From Streptomyces sp. MMG1121 (lineage in GTDB: Bacteria; Actinomycetota; Actinomycetes; Streptomycetales; Streptomycetaceae): 49,413 nt of DNA. The notes beneath the pieces were generated by a model that worked only from the letters and a program-made list of their open reading frames with translations, made no database searches and was not told the origin of the DNA. Positions 33,827 to 41,195 of this stretch are shown in pieces (the first letter of the stretch is position 1; every line of letters begins with the position of its first letter). Location: contig NZ_LGDV01000211.1 of the NCBI RefSeq assembly GCF_001280015.1, forward strand, positions 1-49,413. The letters are read 5' to 3'. The position numbers and the translations under genes were made by a program.

Positions 33827-34465
33827 GTGGCGATGTTCCGACTCCAAGGCAGCAAGGTGCTCGCCGTCGACATGACCGGGGACGCCGTGAAGGCGAAGAA
33901 CGGCTCGATGGTCGCGTACGACGGGCAGATGACCTTCAAGAAGCTGACCGGCGGTGGTGAGGGGCTGCGCGGGATGGTCACCCGCAGGCTCACCGGCGAG
34001 CAGATGAACGTGATGGAGGTGAAGGGGCACGGGACGTGCTGGTTCGCGGACCGCGCCTCGGAGATCAACCTCGTGAGCCTCCAGGGGGAGAAGTTGTACG
34101 TCGAGTCGAGCAATCTGCTCGTGACGGACGCCGGGCTGCGGACGGGTACGACGTTCACGGGGCTGCGCGGCGCCTCGCAGGGCAACGGGCTGTTCACGAC
34201 GACGGTCGAGGGGCACGGGCAGGCGGCTCTGCTGTCCGACGGCCCGGCGGTGGTGCTGCGCGTGAGCCCGCAGTATCCGCTGGTCGTGGACCCGGGGGCG
34301 TACATCGCCCATCAGGGCGACGTACGGCAGTCCTTCCAGTCCGGTGTGACGTTCCGCACGTTCCTCGGGGAAGGCGGCGGCGAGGCCTTCCAGATCCGCT
34401 TCGAGGGCGACGGACTGGTCTATGTGCAGCCGAGCGAGCGGAACACGATCGCGGGGGATCTGTAG
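33827..34465 (+). CDS. AIM24-family protein 1
   Basis: The 212-residue protein is a beta-rich AIM24/TIGR00266-like protein (FRLQGSKVLAVDM, GSMVAYDGQM, and the C-terminal GDGLVYVQPS). No signal or membrane helix is visible, so it is probably cytoplasmic. TACTTT (33815-33820) ends 6 nt before GTG 33827, suggesting a leaderless mRNA starting there; ATG 33833 is the alternative. It begins a three-gene operon of paralogues. The family's molecular role in bacteria is unknown; a mitochondrial relative supports inner-membrane organisation. Confidence 0.82.
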   Translation: MAMFRLQGSKVLAVDMTGDAVKAKNGSMVAYDGQMTFKKLTGGGEGLRGMVTRRLTGEQMNVMEVKGHGTCWFADRASEINLVSLQGEKLYVESSNLLVTDAGLRTGTTFTGLRGASQGNGLFTTTVEGHGQAALLSDGPAVVLRVSPQYPLVVDPGAYIAHQGDVRQSFQSGVTFRTFLGEGGGEAFQIRFEGDGLVYVQPSERNTIAGDL

Positions 34466-34467
34466 AC

Positions 34468-35118
34468 ATGGCGTTCCGGGAGATCAACTCCAAGATGGTC
34501 GAGGCGACCGTGCTGCCCGGACAGCGGCTGTTCAGCCAGCGCGGGGCGATGCTCGCCTACCGGGGCGACGTGTCCTTCACGCCCAACATCCAGGGCGGCC
34601 AGGGCGGGCTGATGTCCATGCTCGGGCGGCGGGTGACGGGCGAGGCGACCCCGCTGATGACCGTCGAGGGCAGCGGCACGGTGTTCTTCGGGCACGGCGG
34701 TCACCACGTCCACGTCATCGACCTCTCCGGCGACACGCTGTACGTCGAGGCGGACCGGCTGCTCGCCTTCGAGGGCACGCTGCGCCAGGGCACGATGTTC
34801 ATGGGCTCGCAGGGCGGGGTCATGGGCATGGTCCGGGGCCAGGTCACCGGTCAGGGCCTGTTCACCACCACCCTCCAGGGCCAGGGCTCGGTCGCCGTGA
34901 TGGCGCACGGCGGCGTCTTCGAGATCCCGATCACCCCGCAGCACCCGGTCCACGTCGACCCACAGGCCTACGTCGCCCACCACGGCGAGGTGCGCAACAA
35001 GCTGTCGGCGGCGCTCGGCTGGCGCGAGATGGTGGGCCGTGGCTCCGGCGAGGCCTTCCAGCTGGAGCTGAGCGGCAGCGGCACGGTGTTCGTCCAGGCG
35101 TCGGAGGAGAAGCTGTGA
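34468..35118 (+). CDS. AIM24-family protein 2
   Basis: The 216-residue paralogue of its neighbours carries RLFSQRGAMLAYRGDVSF, SGTVFFGHGGHHVHVIDL and YVEADRLLAFE. It starts 2 bp after the stop of AIM24-1 and its own stop overlaps the GTG of AIM24-3 (GTGA), so the three genes are tightly coupled and may form one complex. A Gly/Met-rich loop (MGSQGGVMGMVRG) may be a flexible contact. Confidence 0.85.
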   Translation: MAFREINSKMVEATVLPGQRLFSQRGAMLAYRGDVSFTPNIQGGQGGLMSMLGRRVTGEATPLMTVEGSGTVFFGHGGHHVHVIDLSGDTLYVEADRLLAFEGTLRQGTMFMGSQGGVMGMVRGQVTGQGLFTTTLQGQGSVAVMAHGGVFEIPITPQHPVHVDPQAYVAHHGEVRNKLSAALGWREMVGRGSGEAFQLELSGSGTVFVQASEEKL

Positions 35119-35933
35119 GCACCTACGGACCTTCGGGCGCCGGCCCGGCCGGACCGGTCGTGTACGACCCGGCGACGCTGCCCGTCGACGACAACGTCAA
35201 CAAGTACACGTTCAGCGTCGAGCTCAAGAGCGGGCAGTGGTTCCTGCAGAAGGGGAAGATGATCGCCTACTACGGGGCGATCGAGTTCAACGGGATCGGG
35301 CACGGGCGACTCGACCGACTTGTCCGTACCTCATTCCATTCGCCACTGCACGCGAGCGACTGGGTCGTGGCGCAGGGCTCGGGCCGGATGCTGCTCGCCG
35401 ACCGGGCCTTCGACGTCAATTCCTACGACCTGGACGACGGGAACTTGACCATTCGCGCGGGCAACCTGCTCGCTTTTCAGCCAAGTCTCGCGCTCAAACA
35501 ATCGATCGTGCCGGGTTTTCTGACCCTTATCGGAACCGGCAAGTTTGTCGCCGCATCTAACGGTCCGGTGGTGTTCATGGAACCTCCGATCCGGGTCGAC
35601 CCGCAGGCACTCGTCGGGTGGGCCGACTGCCCCTCGCCGTGCCATCACTACGACCACGGGTATCTGACGGGGGTACTGGGCGGTCTACGTGCGATGACAG
35701 GCCTCGGCGGGGTTTCCGGCGAGGAGCACCAGTTCGAGTTCGTGGGTGCCGGGACGGTCCTTCTGCAGTCGTCGGAGGCCGTCATGGACGAGCCGGCGAC
35801 GGGGGTCGTTCCGTCCGGACCGGGAGTCCCCGGAGGTGGCGGAACGGGTCCGGGCGGACACGGTCCGCAACCGTCGGGTGTACCGCGCCTTCCCGGACAG
35901 CTGGGAGACCTCCAGCGTCGCTTCGGGCTGTGA
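35115..35933 (+). CDS. AIM24-family protein 3 with Gly/Pro-rich tail
   Basis: The 272-residue protein has a Pro/Gly N-terminus, an AIM24 core (about 25-225: FSVELKSGQWFLQKGKMIAYYG) and a C-terminal Gly/Pro-rich tail (about 230-260) with a short basic end. Within the core, 35440-35575 uses codons rare in this genome (ATT, TTT, CTT, TCT, CAA), unlike its two paralogues. It closes the AIM24 operon. It may be a more divergent or transferred member. Confidence 0.78.
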   Translation: MSTYGPSGAGPAGPVVYDPATLPVDDNVNKYTFSVELKSGQWFLQKGKMIAYYGAIEFNGIGHGRLDRLVRTSFHSPLHASDWVVAQGSGRMLLADRAFDVNSYDLDDGNLTIRAGNLLAFQPSLALKQSIVPGFLTLIGTGKFVAASNGPVVFMEPPIRVDPQALVGWADCPSPCHHYDHGYLTGVLGGLRAMTGLGGVSGEEHQFEFVGAGTVLLQSSEAVMDEPATGVVPSGPGVPGGGGTGPGGHGPQPSGVPRLPGQLGDLQRRFGL

Positions 35934-36025
35934 GCGGTAGTCTGCGGAGTGTGACGTCGAACGCGTGCGCACTGTCACATCATCCGAAATAGTTCGCCAT
36001 TCAACTTCTTAGGTAGACTTCATTC

Positions 36026-36502
36026 ATGGAGACCGAAACGGCCACGCGCTGGCTGACCGATGCGGAGCAGTGCGCCTGGCGCACCCACCTGGAGGTCAAC
36101 AGGCTGTTGACGTACCAGCTGGAGAAGGATCTGCAGCCGTTCGGCCTGACTATGAACGACTACGAGATCCTCGTGAACCTGTCCGAGTCGGACGACGTAC
36201 GGATGCGGATGAGCGACCTCGCCTCCGCGACACTGCAGTCCAAGAGCCGGCTCTCGCACCAGATCACGCGGATGGAGAACGCGAACCTGGTGCGCCGCGA
36301 GAACTGCGAGTCCGACCGGCGGGGGCTGTACGCCGTGCTGACCGAGCATGGGATGGAGACGATGCAGAAGGTGTCGCCGCACCATGTGGCATCGGTGCGG
36401 CGGCACTTCATCGATCTGCTGTCACCGGAGGCGTTGACGGAGCTGGACAAGGCGTTGAAGCCGATCGCCGAGCACCTGCGGGGGCAGCGGGGGCGTCCCT
36501 GA
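36026..36502 (+). CDS. MarR-family regulator, probably leaderless
   Basis: The 158-residue protein has the MarR winged helix (about 48-115: DYEILVNLSESDDVRMRMSDL, then LSHQITRMENANLVRR). TAGACT (36014-36019) ends 6 nt before the ATG and there is no Shine-Dalgarno site, so the transcript is probably leaderless. It is convergent with the MFS gene at 36515 (12 bp between stops), so the two are separate units. The inducer is unknown. Confidence 0.88.
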   Translation: METETATRWLTDAEQCAWRTHLEVNRLLTYQLEKDLQPFGLTMNDYEILVNLSESDDVRMRMSDLASATLQSKSRLSHQITRMENANLVRRENCESDRRGLYAVLTEHGMETMQKVSPHHVASVRRHFIDLLSPEALTELDKALKPIAEHLRGQRGRP

Positions 36503-36514
36503 GGCTGCCCGGAG

Positions 36515-37744
36515 TCACGACAGGTACGACGGCCGCTGCGGAGCGGGCACCGCAGCGGCGGCACGGCGGCCGCCCGCCAGGGCGATGGCGGCCGACAGGA
36601 TGCCCACCGCGCCCGACAGCGCGAAGCACACCCCCAGCGGGAGCCGGCCAATCAGCAGGCCCGTCACCAGTGCTCCCACCGAACTGCCCGCGTTTATCGC
36701 CGTGTTGACCCAGGCGCCGGAGCGGGTGCGGGTGCCCTCGGTCGCGAGATCGTCGGCCAGGAGGTAGGCCGTGGTCAGGGCGGGAGCGAGGAAGGCTCCG
36801 GCGCAGGCCATGACCGCCGTGAGCGTCCACAGGCCGGGGGCCAGGGCCGCCGTGGCGATCATCAGGCCGAGCCCCGCCGCGAACCAGCACAGCCTGGCCC
36901 GGGCGGGGGCACGCCACTCCACCGCCCCGTTGACCAGACCGCCCACCGCACTGCCCGCCGAGAGGGCGCCCAGCACCCAGGGGACCACCCCGGTGTCGTA
37001 CGACCGCTGCGTGGCGAAGGCCATCACCAGCAGTTCCACGCCGCTCAGGGCGAGTCCGGCGCCGGCGGCGACGGCGACCGGGGCCAGCAGGCCGGAGAGG
37101 GAGCCGAGGCGCCGCTGCCTGGGGGGTGTGGGGCGCGGGCCGGGCAGCGCCGGGGAGGTGACGAAGACGCCGGTGCCGGCCACGATCAGGAACGCGCTGA
37201 GCAGAATGCCGCAGGCGGGCGGTGCCACGGCGAGCAGGGCGCCGACGAGGGCCGGACCGGAGACGTAGAGCAGCTCCTCGGCGACCCCGTCGAGACTGTA
37301 GGCGCGCTGCAACAGGCGCCTGTCTTCGACGAGTTCGCTCCACAGGGCGCGCATGGTCGGGCCCAGCGGAGGTGCGCAGGCGCCGGTGAGGGCGGCGACC
37401 GTGGCGATGGCCGGGGCGGGTGCGCCCGGGCGCCAGGTCAAGGCGGCCAGGAGGGTCAGCAGGGCGCCGTAGAGGACGGCCATGGGCAGCAGGGCCCGGC
37501 GGGGGCCGTGGCGGTCGACCAGGGTGGCCCGCCACGGCATCAGAAAGACCGCCGTGGCGCCGAACAGGGACATCACGGCGCCGGAGACGGCGTAGGACCC
37601 GGTGGCCCGGGTGACGGACAGCAGGACCGCGATCGAGACCGTGCCGTAGCACAGGCGGGCCGTCAGGGCGGAGACGAAGGTACGGCGCGCGTACGGGACG
37701 CGCAGCACGGCGGCGTACGAGGGCCGCGAAGGATGCGTGGACAC
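36515..37744 (-). CDS. MFS transporter
   Basis: The 409-residue protein has about 12 predicted helices with a central loop near residue 205. Recognisable pieces are WRATLVDRHGPRRALLPMAVL after helix 2 and MRALWSELVEDRRLLQRAYSL, a hallmark of the actinobacterial MFS group with unknown substrates. GTG 37744 has AGAGGA 8 nt upstream, but that site is part of a short hairpin (see 37745-37826). A leader peptide precedes it, so expression may be inducible by translation-targeting compounds. Confidence 0.85.
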   Translation of the reverse strand: MSTHPSRPSYAAVLRVPYARRTFVSALTARLCYGTVSIAVLLSVTRATGSYAVSGAVMSLFGATAVFLMPWRATLVDRHGPRRALLPMAVLYGALLTLLAALTWRPGAPAPAIATVAALTGACAPPLGPTMRALWSELVEDRRLLQRAYSLDGVAEELLYVSGPALVGALLAVAPPACGILLSAFLIVAGTGVFVTSPALPGPRPTPPRQRRLGSLSGLLAPVAVAAGAGLALSGVELLVMAFATQRSYDTGVVPWVLGALSAGSAVGGLVNGAVEWRAPARARLCWFAAGLGLMIATAALAPGLWTLTAVMACAGAFLAPALTTAYLLADDLATEGTRTRSGAWVNTAINAGSSVGALVTGLLIGRLPLGVCFALSGAVGILSAAIALAGGRRAAAAVPAPQRPSYLS

Positions 37745-37826
37745 GCTGAAGTTCCTCTGCGAGAGGCGGAAGAGGGGACACCGAAGGACGCGGGGGCCGA
37801 TGGCCGACCTCGCGATCCGGTGCGCG
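37745..37826 (-). promoter_or_regulatory. Leader region with a ribosome-binding-site-sequestering hairpin
   Basis: Between the leader peptide and the MFS start the transcript contains CCTCT-CGC-AGAGG, which pairs the Shine-Dalgarno sequence AGAGG of the MFS gene. A pyrimidine stretch CCCTCTTC occurs both here and inside the leader ORF, so alternative pairings are possible. This is the layout of a translational attenuator. Confidence 0.4.
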
Positions 37827-37828
37827 CT

Positions 37829-37849
37829 CTACGCCAAGAAGAGGGACAT
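37829..37849 (-). CDS. Candidate leader peptide MSLFLA
   Basis: A six-codon reading frame, ATG to TAG, is too short for ordinary gene finding. Its ATG (37849) lies 7 nt after the -10 box TATCTT, so it would be leaderless. It precedes the MFS start by 84 bp. Small hydrophobic leader peptides upstream of resistance genes typically respond to ribosome-stalling drugs; that role is inferred. Confidence 0.4.
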   Translation of the reverse strand: MSLFLA

Positions 37850-37856
37850 GCAGATC

Positions 37857-37886
37857 AAGATAACGGCACGGCGCGGGAGTTGACCA
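37857..37886 (-). promoter_or_regulatory. Promoter of the leader peptide and MFS gene
   Basis: On the minus strand, TGGTCA (37886-37881), an 18-bp spacer and TATCTT (37862-37857) lie directly upstream of the leader peptide. Confidence 0.5.
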
Positions 37887-37900
37887 GGGGGTGACCCCGC

Positions 37901-38089
37901 CACCCGCTCACGAGCCGCCCGCAGGGACCCCGCCCACCTGCGACGATGCACTCCGCAGGGGACTCGGCGCCGCAGGACCCCCGGCGGGGCCATCGGCGGG
38001 CGGCAAGCCGCAGCCCTGCGCCGGCCCCGCCACCGGCTCGTCCGCCGCGCGGCAGGACTCCGGCCCACCCGCGACGATCCACTCCACCC
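37901..38089 (-). repeat. Two decayed copies of the meaB 3' end
   Basis: Segments 37901-37957 and 38031-38089 resemble the end of meaB at about 38213-38270 (shared CTCGTCCGCCGCGCGG and GCGACGAT...CTCC blocks). Translated in minus-strand frames, they give EWIVAGGPESCRAADE and AECIVAGGRGPCG, against ERIVAGTLDPYRAADE in MeaB. Flanking sequence is also alike (37980-38030 versus 38150-38210). They look like old tandem duplications without function. Confidence 0.65.
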
Positions 38090-38190
38090 GCGACGCCCCA
38101 CTCCATCCGCACGGCCATGACCACCGCGGCCGCCACCCCAGCGCAGCCATACCGCCCCTCGGCGGGGGCATCGGCAGGTCGGGCCCCGCC

Positions 38191-39147
38191 TCAGCCCTCC
38201 GTCAGACCCGTGACCAGCTCGTCCGCCGCGCGGTAGGGGTCCAGGGTGCCTGCGACGATGCGCTCCGCCAGGGCGCTCAGGCGGCGGTCGCCGTGGAGGT
38301 CGCCGATGCGTTCACGCAGGGCCGTGACCGCGATGGTCTCCACCTCGCGGGCGGCGCGGGCCGTGCGGCGTTCGGTGAGGACGCCGTGCTCCTCCATCCA
38401 GGCGCGGTGCTTCTCCAGCGCCTCCACGACCTCGTCGATGCCCTCCGCGCGGGCCGCCACCGTCTTCACGATCGGCGGGCGCCAGTCTCCGGGTCCGCGG
38501 GCCTCGCCGAGGCCCAGCATGTGGTTGAGTTCGCGGGCCGTGGCGTCCGCGCCGTCCCGGTCGGCCTTGTTGACGACGTAGACGTCGCCGATCTCCAGGA
38601 TGCCGGCCTTGGCCGCCTGGATGCCGTCCCCCATGCCCGGGGCCAGCAGGACGACGGAGGTGTCCGCCTGGGAGGCGATCTCCACCTCCGACTGGCCGAC
38701 GCCCACCGTCTCGACCAGGATCACGTCGCAGCCGGCCGCGTCGAGGACCCGGATCGCCTGGGGGGCCGACCAGGCCAGGCCGCCCAGGTGGCCGCGCGTG
38801 GCCATCGAGCGGATGTAGACCCCGGGGTCGGAGGCGTGGTCCGACATACGGACGCGGTCTCCGAGCAGGGCGCCCCCGGAGAACGGGGACGACGGGTCGA
38901 CGGCCAGGACACCGACCCGCTTGCCCTGCTTGCGGTACGCCGTGACGAGGGCCGAGGTGGAGGTCGACTTGCCCACGCCCGGGGAGCCGGTCAGGCCGAC
39001 CACATAGGCGTTGCCCGTCAGCGGGGCCAGCGCCGCCATGACCTCCCTGAGCTGCGGGGACGCCCCCTCCACCAGGGAGATCAGCCGGGCCACGGCCCGC
39101 GGCCGGCCTTCCCTGGCCTGGGCCACCAGAGAGGAGACGTCCTGCAT
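38191..39147 (-). CDS. meaB: MeaB-type GTPase, chaperone of B12-dependent acyl-CoA mutases
   Basis: The 318-residue G3E GTPase protects and reloads adenosylcobalamin-dependent mutases. It has the Walker A GSPGVGKS (residues 54-61), Asp and Glu in AVDPSS and VETVGVGQSE, and the guanine-specifying NKAD. ATG 39147 has GGAG 8 nt upstream; TTG 39150 is an alternative. Its gene follows the thiolase by 51 bp on the same strand. The partner in this genome could be methylmalonyl-CoA mutase or IcmA (29735). Confidence 0.92.
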   Translation of the reverse strand: MQDVSSLVAQAREGRPRAVARLISLVEGASPQLREVMAALAPLTGNAYVVGLTGSPGVGKSTSTSALVTAYRKQGKRVGVLAVDPSSPFSGGALLGDRVRMSDHASDPGVYIRSMATRGHLGGLAWSAPQAIRVLDAAGCDVILVETVGVGQSEVEIASQADTSVVLLAPGMGDGIQAAKAGILEIGDVYVVNKADRDGADATARELNHMLGLGEARGPGDWRPPIVKTVAARAEGIDEVVEALEKHRAWMEEHGVLTERRTARAAREVETIAVTALRERIGDLHGDRRLSALAERIVAGTLDPYRAADELVTGLTEG

Positions 39148-39198
39148 CAAACAGCTCCGTTCACTTCACCGACGTACAGACCCGCACAAGGAGATTGC

Positions 39199-40398
39199 TT
39201 ACGCCTTCGGTACCCGCACGATCAGTGCGTCACCCTGGCCTCCGCCACCGCACAGCGCCGCCGCGCCGACCCCGCCGCCGCGCCGCTTGAGCTCGAGCGC
39301 CAAGTGGAGCACCAGACGGGCGCCGGACATGCCGATCGGGTGGCCCAGCGCGATGGCGCCGCCGTTGACGTTCACCCTTTCCGTGGACACGCCGAGGTCC
39401 TTCATTGACTGGACCGCCACGGCGGCGAAGGCCTCGTTGATCTCGACCAGGTCCAGGTCGCCGACCGCCAGGCCCTCCTTCTTCAGGGCGTGCAGGATGG
39501 CGTTGGACGGCTGGGACTGCAGGGAGTTGTCCGGGCCCGCCACGTTGCCGTGGGCGCCGATCTCGGCGAGCCAGTCCAGGCCCAGCTCCTCGGCCTTGGC
39601 CTTGCTCATCACGACCACGGCCGCCGCGCCGTCGGAGATCTGGGAGCTGGTGCCCGCCGTGATCGTGCCGTCCTTCGTGAACGCCGGGCGCAGCTTGCCC
39701 AGGGACTCCACGGTGGTGTCGGCGCGGATGCCCTCGTCCTTGCTGAAGACGACCGGCTCACCCTTGCGCTGCGGAATCTCGATCGGGGTGATCTCCGCCT
39801 CGAAGACGCCGTTCTTCTGTGCGGCGGCGGCCCGCTGGTGGGACAGGGCGGCCACCGAGTCCTGCGCCTCGCGGCCGATGCCCAGGCGCGTGTTGTGCTT
39901 CTCCGTCGACTCGCCCATCGGGATGTTCTCCCACGGGTCGGTCAGGCCGTCGTGGGCCATCGCGTCGAGCATCTCGATCGCGCCGTACTTGAAGCCCTCG
40001 CGGGACTTCGGCAGCAGGTGCGGGGCGTTGGTCATGGACTCCTGGCCGCCGGCCACGACGATGTCGAACTCGCCGGCGCGGATCAGCTGGTCGGCCAGGG
40101 CGATGGCGTCGAGGCCGGACAGGCACACCTTGTTGATGGTGAGCGCCGGAACGCTCATCGGGATGCCGGCCTTGACCGCCGCCTGACGTGCCGGGATCTG
40201 CCCCGCCCCGGCCTGGAGCACCTGCCCCATGATCACGTACTGCACCTGGTCGCCGCCGATCCCCGCACGGTCGAGGGCCGCCTTGATCGCGAAGCCGCCC
40301 AGGTCGGCGCCGGAGAAGGACTTGAGGGAGCCCAGGAGTCGTCCCATGGGCGTGCGCGCGCCCGCGACGATCACGGAGCTGGTCGTTCCAGAAGGCAT
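39199..40398 (-). CDS. Acetyl-CoA C-acetyltransferase (thiolase)
   Basis: The 399-residue thiolase condenses two acetyl-CoA, or cleaves acetoacetyl-CoA. It has nucleophile Cys92 in [10 protein letters not shown], the NEAFAAVA motif, [15 protein letters not shown] with the catalytic His, and the second Cys in CGGGGQGDA. It has the typical biosynthetic-thiolase length. ATG 40398 has AAGGGG about 11 nt upstream. It is divergent from mce and precedes meaB, putting it in an acyl-CoA metabolism cluster. Confidence 0.95.
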   Translation of the reverse strand: MPSGTTSSVIVAGARTPMGRLLGSLKSFSGADLGGFAIKAALDRAGIGGDQVQYVIMGQVLQAGAGQIPARQAAVKAGIPMSVPALTINKVCLSGLDAIALADQLIRAGEFDIVVAGGQESMTNAPHLLPKSREGFKYGAIEMLDAMAHDGLTDPWENIPMGESTEKHNTRLGIGREAQDSVAALSHQRAAAAQKNGVFEAEITPIEIPQRKGEPVVFSKDEGIRADTTVESLGKLRPAFTKDGTITAGTSSQISDGAAAVVVMSKAKAEELGLDWLAEIGAHGNVAGPDNSLQSQPSNAILHALKKEGLAVGDLDLVEINEAFAAVAVQSMKDLGVSTERVNVNGGAIALGHPIGMSGARLVLHLALELKRRGGGVGAAALCGGGGQGDALIVRVPKA

Positions 40399-40547
40399 GA
40401 GCTGCGATCCCCTTACCGGCTTGCACAGCCGAGGAGTGAACGAGGGTTTACTTCGAATGTACTGAGTGGCACTCCGTGCCGTCATCGGCCCGTCGGTGTG
40501 ATCGCGCGCACGTTGCGTAACCACCCGGCGAGCGCTGCACTGAATCC

Positions 40548-40988
40548 ATGCTGACGCGAATCGACCACATCGGGATCGCCTGCCACGACCTCGACGCGAC
40601 CGTCGAGTTCTACCGGGCCACATACGGCTTCGAGGTGTTCCACACCGAGGTCAACGAGGAGCAGGGCGTGCGCGAGGCCATGCTCAAGATCAATGGGACG
40701 TCGGACGGCGGCGCCTCCTACCTCCAGCTGCTGGAGCCGACCCGCGAGGACTCCGCGGTCGGCAAGTGGCTCGCGAAGAACGGTGAGGGTGTTCACCACA
40801 TCGCCTTCGGTACGGCGGACGTGGACGGGGACTCCGAGGAGATCCGGGACAAGGGTGTCCGGGTGCTGTACGACCAGCCCCGGCGCGGTTCCATGGGGTC
40901 GCGGATCACCTTCCTGCACCCAAAGGATTGCCACGGCGTTCTGACAGAACTGGTCACTTCGGCCCCGGTTGAGTCCCCTGAGCACTGA
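40548..40988 (+). CDS. mce: Methylmalonyl-CoA epimerase
   Basis: The 146-residue protein belongs to the vicinal-oxygen-chelate fold with metal ligands in [12 protein letters not shown] (His7), YLQLLEP and VHHIAFGT. It interconverts (2R)- and (2S)-methylmalonyl-CoA, feeding the propionate pathway and polyketide extender units. No Shine-Dalgarno site is seen before the ATG. It is divergent from the thiolase and lies upstream of scy. Confidence 0.95.
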   Translation: MLTRIDHIGIACHDLDATVEFYRATYGFEVFHTEVNEEQGVREAMLKINGTSDGGASYLQLLEPTREDSAVGKWLAKNGEGVHHIAFGTADVDGDSEEIRDKGVRVLYDQPRRGSMGSRITFLHPKDCHGVLTELVTSAPVESPEH

Positions 40989-41014
40989 CCCCCGTACATA
41001 AGGGCCGGTAGGGT
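40985..41014 (+). promoter_or_regulatory. Probable scy promoter
   Basis: CTGACC (40985-40990), an 18-bp spacer and TAGGGT (41009-41014) lie about 180 bp upstream of the scy start. The -35 overlaps the mce stop region. Confidence 0.45.
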
Positions 41015-41019
41015 TGGGG

Positions 41020-41049
41020 GCGGTCGTCTCTGAACGCGGGGGCGACCGC
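41020..41049 (+). promoter_or_regulatory. Stem-loop in the scy 5' leader
   Basis: GCGGTCG (41020-41026) pairs with CGACCGC (41043-41049). A further CCGCCG/CGGCGG pair lies in the same leader. The roughly 175-nt leader has no open frame that I can support. Confidence 0.4.
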
Positions 41050-41195
41050 ATGCCGGGGTCCGGGTTTCGGGGGACGAGCGTCGGGGCAGCAGCCCGTGCT
41101 CCGCCGTTGATCTGACACCATTCCCCGGGGGCCCCGTTCGGCGGATGGACGGTGCTCGTTGCAGAAGCTGACCAGGGGACGGATGGGACCGCGCA

